Source: Puniceicoccales bacterium
Lineage (GTDB): Bacteria; Verrucomicrobiota; Verrucomicrobiia; Opitutales; JAIRLM01
Direction of reading: 5' to 3'
NCBI GenBank assembly: GCA_031282835.1
Contig: JAITCU010000018.1
Span: 1-40,144 of the forward strand
DNA length: 40,144 nt
A model generated the notes under the pieces. That model saw only the letters and a list, made by a program, of their open reading frames with translations. It searched no databases and was not told the origin of the DNA. How positions within the stretch are numbered: position 1 is the stretch's first letter; each line of letters opens with the position of its first letter. The translations under genes were made by a program, and so were the position numbers. Shown in pieces: positions 10,938-19,641 of the stretch.

Positions 10938-12263
10938 ATGGCATGGGAGTGTGGCGACGGAAAAAAGCTGCTCGTAGTCGATGGTGACGACCGCGAGGTA
11001 GAGGGGCTAAGACGCATGCTGCGAGATACGTGCGAGGTGGTCCGGGCCCATGGCGTTTCCGACGCCATCGAGGAGTTGCGAACGACGCCAAAGCCCTTTA
11101 CCGCCGTACTCTCCCAATGGTGCCCGCGGGAGGGATCTGGAATGGACATTCTCCGCTTTTGCCAGGCGCTTTCGCCGGCGCCCGCCTGCATATTTGTGGC
11201 CGATCACGCGGATGTCCCCGCGGCGGTTTCCGCTATGAAAGCGGGTGCGGCCGATTTTTTGCTAAAGCCATTGGATCCATTGGCGCTTAAAAAGGCGCTG
11301 GAGGAGATATTTTGGCGAAAGGCATCCTCCGGCATGGGTCCCGGGACATGGGCGCCAACGGCCATCATCGGAGATTCCCCGGCCCTGCAGAAGGCGCTAA
11401 ATCTGGTCCGTCGGGTGGCGGTGACAAACGCCTCAGTCTTGCTGATCGGTGAAACGGGCGCGGGGAAAGATCTTTTTGCCCGGGAAATCCATCGGCTGAG
11501 TGCCCGCGCGAACAGGCCTTTTTTGGCACTCAATGGTGCCGCACTCCCCGGAGAAATGGTGGAAAGCCAGCTCTTTGGCCACGAACGGGGAGCTTTCACG
11601 GACGCGCGCCAGCGACACATCGGATATTTTGAGCGGGCGAACGGGGGAACCCTATTCCTTGACGAAATTGGAGAACTTCCGCCGGCGACGCAGGTTAAGC
11701 TGTTGCGCGTGCTGGAATCGAAATCCTTCGAACGACTCGGAGGGGATACCACTATCTCCGTCGATGTGCGAATCGTTGCGGCAACAAACGCGAACCTTGA
11801 CGTGCTGGTGCGGGAAGGAACTTTCCGCGAGGATTTATTTTACCGAATCAACGTTGTAACCATCCACATCCCATCCCTGCGAGAACGCGTTGAAGATATT
11901 CCCGCACTGATAGAGCTTTTTTGGCAGGCACACCATCCGGCCCCGCGCTTGGGAGAGGGCGTGCTCGCCGTCCTCCAAAAATACCCATGGCCGGGGAACG
12001 TGCGGGAATTGCGTAACTTTTGCGACGCCACCGCAGCCCTTTATCCCGGCGAAACACTTAATCTGAGGCGTTTGGAAAACTACTTTATTCCCACCATTGT
12101 GCCCCGTGCCGATCCCATCCCGCTCCCGGATCGGTGCTCCTCCGCTCCAGCCGGTATCCATGAAATTTTAAACCAATGTGGGGGGAATCATTCGCAGGCG
12201 GCAAAATTTCTCGGAATTAGCCGAAGTACCCTCTATCGCCGACTAAAAGGCATGGAAAATTGA
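10938..12263 (+). CDS. sigma-54-dependent response-regulator-like transcriptional activator with degenerate receiver
   Basis: Receiver-like N-terminus (LLVVDGDDRE..LLKPLD), AAA+ with GETGAGKDLFAREIH and GAFTDA, C-terminal Fis-type HTH GGNHSQAAKFLGISRSTLYRRLK. ATG at 10938 preferred over 10776, which overlaps prmC. Confidence 0.92.
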   Translation: MAWECGDGKKLLVVDGDDREVEGLRRMLRDTCEVVRAHGVSDAIEELRTTPKPFTAVLSQWCPREGSGMDILRFCQALSPAPACIFVADHADVPAAVSAMKAGAADFLLKPLDPLALKKALEEIFWRKASSGMGPGTWAPTAIIGDSPALQKALNLVRRVAVTNASVLLIGETGAGKDLFAREIHRLSARANRPFLALNGAALPGEMVESQLFGHERGAFTDARQRHIGYFERANGGTLFLDEIGELPPATQVKLLRVLESKSFERLGGDTTISVDVRIVAATNANLDVLVREGTFREDLFYRINVVTIHIPSLRERVEDIPALIELFWQAHHPAPRLGEGVLAVLQKYPWPGNVRELRNFCDATAALYPGETLNLRRLENYFIPTIVPRADPIPLPDRCSSAPAGIHEILNQCGGNHSQAAKFLGISRSTLYRRLKGMEN

Positions 12264-12367
12264 CGCGGATGCGGGATGTTTCCGCGTCCCATTGGGGGAA
12301 TAGATTTCAGCAAAATTTCTTCCCAAAAATTATTGACATTTCCATCGAATATTCAAGACTGCCCCCG

Positions 12368-13264
12368 ATGAGTTCTGCAAGACGTGTTACAGTGAATTTT
12401 GGGCAGAGCGATCCAGTGGTGGTTGACCCCGGTGCTGGCGTTACTGACATAGCCCCAGCGGATGTCGCCAGGACGCAATTTTGGGAGGCGCTTCGCAGGT
12501 ATGGGCCGCAGATCATTGCGGGTTTTGCCGCTCTCGCGTCTGTCATAGCCGCTTGTGTTTACTGGATTGTAAACGTGATAAAACGTCAGCAAATGGAGCC
12601 CGATTCGGCAGCGGCACCAGGTCGACAAACGCCAGATCCGGCGATCGAAGACGGTGGGAAAGAGGGCCCTCCGCCGAATTCCACGGGGGCAGTCCCTAAG
12701 CCGGAGCACATTGAAGCCGATGCGTATTCCCAAAAAGATCCATTCAGCTCTCCCACGCGGCAGGGACAGCGGGGAGAATCGACAGGTTCTTTTCCGGACG
12801 GAATCTCGTCGGGGTTTCGTTTTTGGGGTAGTGCTGCTAGCCTTTTTGATAAGAATTACGATCCGCTATTTTCCGGGTCGCTATTTTCCGGGTCGCCATT
12901 TTTCGATTCGCCATTTTTCGATTCGCCATTTTTTGGTCGTCCCTCGCGAAAGCCTGGTGGCGTGTCCAATCATTTTCCTAGCTCGCAGTCCAAGGAAGAT
13001 GTCCCGCCTCATGATGCATCCTCGTTTATTCCGTCTGCCCCCAAACCCAACTATTACGCGGTCCTAGGTGTGAACGAGGATGCATCTCCAGCTGCGATAA
13101 AGGCGGCGTACCGTAAACTGGCCATGAAGTGGCACCCCGACAAAAATCATAACAGCCCGGAAGCTACTGCGAAATTTCAAGAGCTAACCGAGGCCTGGAA
13201 CGCGTTGGGCGATCCTGAAAGACGTCGCCAGTACGATCGGGGGCGTGGATATGCACGCCCGTGA
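12368..13264 (+). CDS. membrane-anchored protein with C-terminal J-domain
   Basis: TM segment IIAGFAALASVIAACVYWIVNVI; C-terminal NYYAVLGVNEDASPAAIKAAYRKLAMKWHPDKNHNSPEATAKFQELTEAWNALGDPERRRQYD with HPD motif. Confidence 0.85.
   Translation: MSSARRVTVNFGQSDPVVVDPGAGVTDIAPADVARTQFWEALRRYGPQIIAGFAALASVIAACVYWIVNVIKRQQMEPDSAAAPGRQTPDPAIEDGGKEGPPPNSTGAVPKPEHIEADAYSQKDPFSSPTRQGQRGESTGSFPDGISSGFRFWGSAASLFDKNYDPLFSGSLFSGSPFFDSPFFDSPFFGRPSRKPGGVSNHFPSSQSKEDVPPHDASSFIPSAPKPNYYAVLGVNEDASPAAIKAAYRKLAMKWHPDKNHNSPEATAKFQELTEAWNALGDPERRRQYDRGRGYARP
12864..12938 (+). repeat. 5 x 15-bp tandem repeat encoding S(L/P)F(S/F)(G/D) pentapeptides
   Basis: cgctattttccgggt x2, cgccatttttcgatt x2, then cgccattttttggt. 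Confidence 0.9.
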
Positions 13265-13431
13265 TTGTCTCCATCGGTGGGGGTTGGTCATATGCCGGAC
13301 CTATGAGAGCACAGGTAACGCTGGAGCAAAAGGTTGCTTCCCTACTGAGGGGGAAAGTTTTACGAAAATTTCAGCGTTTATTCCGGAGAGTTTTTGTTGA
13401 CATTTCCAGTGAATGCCTTAGACATACACGT

Positions 13432-14517
13432 ATGACAACCGGTATATCTGTTTCGGGAGGCGTTCCGCGTACGGTCGGCCCGGATGCCTCTTCGCAGTCC
13501 TCCATTTTAAGAGGGCTTTTAGACGTCGTTAGGACGTGTTTTCGGGGTATGGAATGGTTTTGGGGTAGGACTCTGGGTATCCTGTTTGGGGAAACCAGTT
13601 TGTTCCGTGGACATGGCAGTGGTGTGCGGGGTTTAGCTTTACTGCCGCCGCTTGAAAGTGTGTCGGATGCAGGTGTGCCAGTTGTGGCGCAGCATGGTGT
13701 TCCCCCGTCCCGGCTCTCAGCGGACATGGCTCCTTCTGCCGATGGCGGGGCAGCTGTGACGTCGAGTTCCGCTTTACCGCAGCAGCCTGAAAGTGTGTCG
13801 GCTGTGGATACGGCTTCTTCTCCTGGCGGCACACTTCCCCCGTCAAAGGGGCGTGAGCTTTCTATTAAGTTGTGGCGTAAGCAAGGGCAATCTCGTTCCG
13901 AATCTAGTTTTACTATCCAAGCTGATAAGGTGCGGGACCGTGACGGGTTGGCCCGTGGAGGTGTAAACATGTCGCTTGTATGGTTTGTCTGGAATGCGGG
14001 AACGCCGGGGGGCGTTCCGCGCAATTACGGCTCCGACTCAAATTCCATCGTGATCGAAGTTGATGTCAATGGTGAGCGCCGCAGTTGTTATTATTGGAGT
14101 CGTGCTGAGGCAGATGCCAAACTTGGAGCGGACGTTGTCAGTGATATTCTAAGATCTAATCTAAGCCCTCATTTGGATGGGTTCCCAATACCAGGGAGAG
14201 AACGAAGATTTACTTCTCCACCCGGCGTGGGCCCGTGTCCAAATATACCAGGGAGGGATTTTGAGACGCAGCGACCGAACCCCTACGCGTGCATTGGATT
14301 GCCGGATAGTGCCCCACCGGAGGTGGTGGAGCGTGAGACTGATGGACGTATCGCGGCGCTAAATCAACGACTTGCGGGTGTGAACCAGCGGATCGAGGAT
14401 GGGAGGCGTCGGGGAGATACCGACCCATTGCTTCTATGGGAAAGGCATGGTTTTGAGTTTGAACTCGAACGTCTGCGGAATATCCGTGTCTGCTGCAGGC
14501 GGCGTAGCCACACTTGA
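13432..14517 (+). CDS. hypothetical protein, Ser/Pro-rich N-terminal half
   Basis: Open frame 13261-14517. Start at 13432 (MTTGISVSGG) chosen because a TTGACATTTCC motif lies 35 nt upstream, as for the preceding gene. No recognised family. Confidence 0.6.
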   Translation: MTTGISVSGGVPRTVGPDASSQSSILRGLLDVVRTCFRGMEWFWGRTLGILFGETSLFRGHGSGVRGLALLPPLESVSDAGVPVVAQHGVPPSRLSADMAPSADGGAAVTSSSALPQQPESVSAVDTASSPGGTLPPSKGRELSIKLWRKQGQSRSESSFTIQADKVRDRDGLARGGVNMSLVWFVWNAGTPGGVPRNYGSDSNSIVIEVDVNGERRSCYYWSRAEADAKLGADVVSDILRSNLSPHLDGFPIPGRERRFTSPPGVGPCPNIPGRDFETQRPNPYACIGLPDSAPPEVVERETDGRIAALNQRLAGVNQRIEDGRRRGDTDPLLLWERHGFEFELERLRNIRVCCRRRSHT

Positions 14518-14628
14518 ACGAATCCAGATGCTGACGGTCTGAGCTAAGCAGGTGGAGGCGGCATCTCTGCCGTGGTTTTTCTCGTCATTTTAGAAAAATT
14601 GTTGCAATTTTGGCTTTTGTGGTTGTAA

Positions 14629-15693
14629 TTGACCGTGGTGAAAAACAAACACGTTGAAGAGTTTATCGCGTCGGACGGAGAGAAACTCCTCACGCATCGG
14701 TGTGGAACCATTTCGAGGGAATTGCTCCATCTGCCGGGAAAGGATTTCATCGGCCGCGTTTGGGAGCACTCGGATCGGCCTCCCGCCGTACTCAATAGCA
14801 TGGCGCGGCTTTTCGACGGTGGCCGGCTGGGTGGCTCCGGATATCTTTCCATTCTCCCCGTGGACCAGGGCATCGAGCACACGGCCGGGGCCAGCTTTGC
14901 CGTCAACCCCCTCTATTTTGATCCGGAGAACATCATTAAGCTTGCCATTGATGGCGGATGCAATGCCGTTGCCTCCACCCTGGGCGTCCTCGGCTCCCTG
15001 GCACGCAAATATTGCCACAGAATTCCCTTTGTGGTGAAGCTCAACCACAATGAGCTGCTCACCTATCCTAATAAACATGACCAAATCTACTTTGGCCAGG
15101 TGGAGCAGGCCTACGACATGGGCGCCGCGGCCATCGGTGCGACCATTTATTTCGGCGCGCCCGAATCCATGCGTCAGCTGCAAGAAACCAGCGAGGCCTT
15201 CCAAATGGCCCATGAATTGGGCATGGCCACCATCCTCTGGTGCTACCTGCGCAACCCCGGTTACAACCACGGGGGAAAAGATTACCACGTGGCCGCCGAC
15301 CTCACGGGGCAGGCTAACCACCTGGGTTGCACCATCCAAGCCGATATTATCAAGCAAAAGATGCCCGAAAACAACGGGGGATTTAAGGCCATTAATTTTG
15401 CCAAATATGATGATCGCATGTACAAAGAACTAAGTTCGGCGCATCCCATCGACCTGACCCGTTACCAGGTGGCCAATTGCTACATGGGCCGATGCAGCCT
15501 GATCAACTCCGGTGGGGCCAGCGGCGCCAATGATTTCCGCGAAGCCGTGCGAACGGCCATTATCAATAAACGAGCCGGTGGGGCGGGACTGATTCTTGGC
15601 CGCAAGGCGTTTCAAAGACCCCTCAAAGAGGGCGTGGAACTGCTGCACGCCGTCCAAGACGTTTACCTAAACCCGGAAATCACCATTGCCTGA
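14629..15693 (+). CDS. fbaB: class I fructose-bisphosphate aldolase (archaeal/FbaB type)
   Basis: [70 protein letters not shown] start uncertain. Confidence 0.88.
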   Translation: MTVVKNKHVEEFIASDGEKLLTHRCGTISRELLHLPGKDFIGRVWEHSDRPPAVLNSMARLFDGGRLGGSGYLSILPVDQGIEHTAGASFAVNPLYFDPENIIKLAIDGGCNAVASTLGVLGSLARKYCHRIPFVVKLNHNELLTYPNKHDQIYFGQVEQAYDMGAAAIGATIYFGAPESMRQLQETSEAFQMAHELGMATILWCYLRNPGYNHGGKDYHVAADLTGQANHLGCTIQADIIKQKMPENNGGFKAINFAKYDDRMYKELSSAHPIDLTRYQVANCYMGRCSLINSGGASGANDFREAVRTAIINKRAGGAGLILGRKAFQRPLKEGVELLHAVQDVYLNPEITIA

Positions 15694-15699
15694 ACAGGA

Positions 15700-16446
15700 T
15701 TATTTTTCTTCGACCTCTTCTTGGGCGAGGAGGTCCGTTTTTTCATCGCTATCGACAAAAATTGTCACTTGCCGTTGTTTTTTGATCTGCGCCTGCCGGG
15801 CCCGTTCGTACTCCTCCTGTCCTCGGAGCGAGAATCGCGCAAAGGGAAGCACGGCAAGCCGCTTGGCCTCAATTGCTTGTCCCGTTTGCTGGCAGACTCC
15901 GTAGGTTCCAGCGGCAATGCGCGCCAGCGCATCGCTCACTTCGTTGAGCAGATCCTGCTCGGTGGCAACGAAGGTCAGGGCCAACTCCAGGTCAACCTGT
16001 TTGGCAGCACCATCCGCCGTGTGCTGACCCAGCATGTTCAGGCCTCCGCCATCTCCAGCGGCACCCTGCTCCAAGGTATCCTTAGTGAGAAAGGATACGC
16101 GTTCTTCCAGCTGTTCCCGCATGTCGATGAGCTGATCGTAGTATTTTTTCCATTTTTGCGGAACATTTACGTGATCATGGCCAGGCTGCACCGATTGCGG
16201 TTCGCAGGGGTTGAATCCGAGGATGTCCAAAACGGACGCCGATTTTTTCTCCCTTGTCCCCGCCGGACTTACGGTCGCCACTGGCTTGAGCGGCGTAGTA
16301 GGCTTATGGCTCCAGATCTTTTCCGGCGGCAAAGTCCTTTCCACGGAAGTTTCCGCGCGTTTTGCCCGTTCCTCCAGCAGCTGCCGCACGTCATCGAGGG
16401 TAAATGGCTTGCAGTCGGCAATTTTTCCCTCATTCTTCCCTTTCAT
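15700..16446 (-). CDS. DksA/TraR-like protein with degenerate zinc finger
   Basis: C-terminal LLNEVSDALARIAAGTYGVCQQTGQAIEAKRLAVLPFARFSLRGQEEYER matches the DksA/TraR C-terminal pattern, but most zinc cysteines are replaced. Confidence 0.75.
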   Translation of the reverse strand: MKGKNEGKIADCKPFTLDDVRQLLEERAKRAETSVERTLPPEKIWSHKPTTPLKPVATVSPAGTREKKSASVLDILGFNPCEPQSVQPGHDHVNVPQKWKKYYDQLIDMREQLEERVSFLTKDTLEQGAAGDGGGLNMLGQHTADGAAKQVDLELALTFVATEQDLLNEVSDALARIAAGTYGVCQQTGQAIEAKRLAVLPFARFSLRGQEEYERARQAQIKKQRQVTIFVDSDEKTDLLAQEEVEEK

Positions 16447-16617
16447 AAATGTGTCTCCATCATACAATCGACCGCCAAAAAAGTACAGCGCCGAATGAGT
16501 TCACGGAGTTTTATCCTTTGCAAGTAAAATGGGTGCGTCCCAGAGGTTAATTTTTCCGTTCTTCCGCATCGATTTCCATGGGCAAATCCGTGGAGGATCT
16601 GCCGCAACCGCTTCGAG

Positions 16618-16943
16618 TGATCCTGCGATTTTCCGCTGTACCCATCGCGATTTTGACAAAAATTTGCCAAAATCACAAAAAATTTGACAACCGCCTATTT
16701 CTCAGCAGTATGGTCCCAGAATCCGAATTCTAATATGAGAGGTTTAATATGAAAAATACCACCAATATCGACGATCCTGCGACGGATATTTTCAATGGCG
16801 ATTGGGGGCCGAAAATGTTCCCAGTCCCAAGACTGACACCTGGTTTCAAACTGGGACTCCCATTTCTATGGGAATTTTCTGCGTTTTTGGAAGGGGCCAA
16901 TCCGCCGCCAGCTGCGAGAGCCATTTGGGAAATATCTCCTTGA
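16618..16943 (+). repeat. copy 1 of a ~310-bp two-copy element (promoter-like box, palindrome, short ORF)
   Basis: Aligns along its length with 36702-37015. TTGACA at 16684-16689, AGAAT-CCGA-ATTCT at 16718-16731, ATG at 16749. Confidence 0.85.
16749..16943 (+). CDS. short conserved peptide (64 aa), paralogue of 36832 ORF
   Basis: MKNTTNIDDPATDIFNGDWGPKMFPVPRLTPGFKLGLPFLWEFSAFLEGANPPP.. aligns with the other copy with an in-frame 12-nt indel and conservative changes. Confidence 0.55.
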   Translation: MKNTTNIDDPATDIFNGDWGPKMFPVPRLTPGFKLGLPFLWEFSAFLEGANPPPAARAIWEISP

Positions 16944-17305
16944 GCAAAAAAAATAAGCTAGTGTATCCGATTGGAGAGTCAACGGGAATTAAACAAAAAA
17001 CTAAAGGCGGATTGCTACTTCGGTAAATTGATTGAAAACGATAATGATATTAAACCCTCAAATTGTAGTGTTATATCCCAAAGAGCTTTCAGTGGATTTC
17101 CGGAGATGTTATTTATTTTAAAACTAATGTCCACTGAGTTTGACCATAATATTTTCGTAGATGTGAATCCGGTTTATGAAATTTGCCGGTTCGGTTTTTG
17201 CAGGAGCTTAGGGCAAATAATCGCTTGCTTTTTGCCGAAGAATTCCGAAATTCTGCGACGTCAAACGACGGACAAAGGCGGTAAACAGCCGATGTGGAAA
17301 GTAAG

Positions 17306-18961
17306 ATGAAAATTGAAATTGGCAAGACAGAGGGCGTGCGCCGGACGATTACACTTACGGCCGAAGCACCGGAGGTCGCGGCGATAAAAAAGGGCGCAAT
17401 CGACGCGGCGCGAAAATACGTGAAGGTCCCTGGGTTTCGTCCGGGAAAGGCCCCCGATGTATTGGTTTTGCAACGGGCAAAGGACACGGTGGATCAGGAA
17501 TTTCGCTCCCATCTGCGTGGGCAGGCCCTACGGCATGTAAAACTTTTCCACGGCAGTGGTGACATTTTGGCTATCGCAAACATGGAAATTCCAGAGGCCG
17601 TGGATGGTGAGGCGCTCAGCATTTCAGTGAAAATCGACTTGCGCCCGGAATTTGAACTGCCGGATTACAATCACATTTCCCTTCCCGCATTTTCCGAGCC
17701 CGAGATTTCGGAGGAAGAGATCGACGCGGAATTGCTTAGGGTAATGGAGAAAGAGGCGAAGCTTGAGGCGGTGGCAGATGGTCGCCCAATTGCTGAGAAT
17801 GACGTAGTTGAAATTGCCGTCCGCTGTATGTATCCGGATGGCAGCGATGTTTTCAGCGGTGATGATCCGATTAAAGTAGTAAGGGTCTGTCCTCGGGATG
17901 CGGAGGCCAGTGAATTTCCCGCGGTCGCCCGCGGGGTCGTCGGGCTGGCCCCAGGCGCCGATGTGACCATACCATTTACATTTTCCGAACAATATGAATG
18001 TCACGAACTGCGTGGCAAATCGGCCATTGCCGCCTGTTACGTGGGTGGTGTTTTCACGCGAAAAATGTCCACCACGGAAGAATATGCCCGGAAGAATGGT
18101 TTTGGAGATGTCCAAAAACTGCGAGAGCACACGCGACGGGAAATTCAGTTGCGAAAGACGCTTGAGCAACGGGGAACGTGTCGGGATCGGATAGTCAAAT
18201 TCCTATGCGATTCCGTTGATTTTCCACTTCCGATGAGCGTTCTGGAGAAAGACGCCGTTGAGCTTCTCACACGGCACATGCAGAAATTCAGCGTGTACGC
18301 CCGAACCGAGGAAGAGAAGCTTGAACTTCTCAAGCCGTGCATAGCAATGGCAGGGTTCGCACTCAAAAAAAATTTCATTCTGGAGGCCATTGCCAGAAAG
18401 GAGGCAATTGAAGTTTCGTCGGAGGATTTTGGGAGATATCTGTACGCGGTGGGGCAAATGCAGGGTTTTTCCCCAGATGCCATGGTGCGAATTTTGAAAA
18501 AGGATGAAAGTCTTCTGCTGAATATGCGTAAAGAATGTTTGCTACAGAAGACCCTCGATATGCTCTTGGAATGGAATTTGCACGGGCGCCCCTCTGCCAA
18601 TTCCTCCAAGGAGGCGCCCTCCGTGCGGGATGACGACCCACATTCCGCGCTGGTTCCCAAAAAGAACTTGCAGCCTTCCCGTAACGAAGCCTCACAATTG
18701 GCCAAGTTGGAAGTTAAGCCGACAAGTTTGCAACTGGCAGCGTGTGCGACGCTGTCAGATGGGAAATCTACCAGTGCGGAACCCCAAACACCTTGCCAAA
18801 AGCCGACGGATACGGGGGCAATAGCATGTGCTGGGCCTGGGCCAGTGGGCGATAAGCCCGAGGGGTGCGCAGAATCAGCCGACGGAGAACCAATTGTGTG
18901 TACAGGCCCAACAGGTGTTGACCCGACAGCATGTGTGCGCGATTGGGGCGAGAAGGATTGA
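17306..18961 (+). CDS. tig: trigger factor with lineage-specific Cys-rich C-terminal extension
   Basis: MKIEIGKTEGVRRTITLTAEAPEV, KVPGFRPGKAPDVLVLQRAKDTVDQEFRSHLRGQA ribosome-binding signature; PPIase and C-terminal domains follow; upstream of clpP-clpX. Confidence 0.92.
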   Translation: MKIEIGKTEGVRRTITLTAEAPEVAAIKKGAIDAARKYVKVPGFRPGKAPDVLVLQRAKDTVDQEFRSHLRGQALRHVKLFHGSGDILAIANMEIPEAVDGEALSISVKIDLRPEFELPDYNHISLPAFSEPEISEEEIDAELLRVMEKEAKLEAVADGRPIAENDVVEIAVRCMYPDGSDVFSGDDPIKVVRVCPRDAEASEFPAVARGVVGLAPGADVTIPFTFSEQYECHELRGKSAIAACYVGGVFTRKMSTTEEYARKNGFGDVQKLREHTRREIQLRKTLEQRGTCRDRIVKFLCDSVDFPLPMSVLEKDAVELLTRHMQKFSVYARTEEEKLELLKPCIAMAGFALKKNFILEAIARKEAIEVSSEDFGRYLYAVGQMQGFSPDAMVRILKKDESLLLNMRKECLLQKTLDMLLEWNLHGRPSANSSKEAPSVRDDDPHSALVPKKNLQPSRNEASQLAKLEVKPTSLQLAACATLSDGKSTSAEPQTPCQKPTDTGAIACAGPGPVGDKPEGCAESADGEPIVCTGPTGVDPTACVRDWGEKD

Positions 18962-19030
18962 CTTGTCGGATTTGTAAATTTGGAGTGGACTGCAAGTTGA
19001 AATTGGTACGCGTTTGAAGAAGAGGCCTCT

Positions 19031-19624
19031 ATGGGACATTATTTACCTTTGCCATATGTTTACGAACGAGACGGCCGCACGGAGCGTTCGTGGGATATTT
19101 ATAGTCGATTATTGAAGGATCGCATTATTTTTCTGGGGACACCCATCGATGATCAGGTTGCCAATGCGGTTGTAGCGCAACTACTTTTCCTGCAGATGGA
19201 TGATGCTCGAAAGGACATCCATCTGTACATTAACTGTCCTGGAGGAAGCATCACAGCAGGGATGGCAATTTACGACACGATCAATTTCATGCATTGTGAC
19301 GTGGTTACCTACTGCGTAGGACAGGCGGCCAGCTTCGGGACTTTACTCCTAGCGGCGGGGACAAAGGGGAAGCGTTATGCCCTCCCCAATAGCCGGGTGA
19401 TGATTCATCAGCCATCCGGTGGAGCCCGCGGGCAAAGCGCCGACATTTCCATCGCGGCGAAGGAAATCAATCATTGGCGAAAATTGATTAATAAGGTCTT
19501 GGCCCAATTGACCGGGCAAACCGTTGAAAAGGTTACCGCCGATTCGGATCGGGATTTTTACATGTCTGCCGAGGAAGCGGTTGCCTATGGGATCGTGGAC
19601 CAGGTGATCACCCGCCAGACGTAG
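19031..19624 (+). CDS. clpP: ATP-dependent Clp protease proteolytic subunit
   Basis: [54 protein letters not shown]. Confidence 0.97.
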   Translation: MGHYLPLPYVYERDGRTERSWDIYSRLLKDRIIFLGTPIDDQVANAVVAQLLFLQMDDARKDIHLYINCPGGSITAGMAIYDTINFMHCDVVTYCVGQAASFGTLLLAAGTKGKRYALPNSRVMIHQPSGGARGQSADISIAAKEINHWRKLINKVLAQLTGQTVEKVTADSDRDFYMSAEEAVAYGIVDQVITRQT

Positions 19625-19641
19625 CGTATCAGAGGAATAAA

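Noticed and set aside
16971-17309. 112-aa ORF between the two-copy element and tig
   Set aside because: Ends inside tig start, with no recognisable motif; kept as possible leader or spurious ORF.
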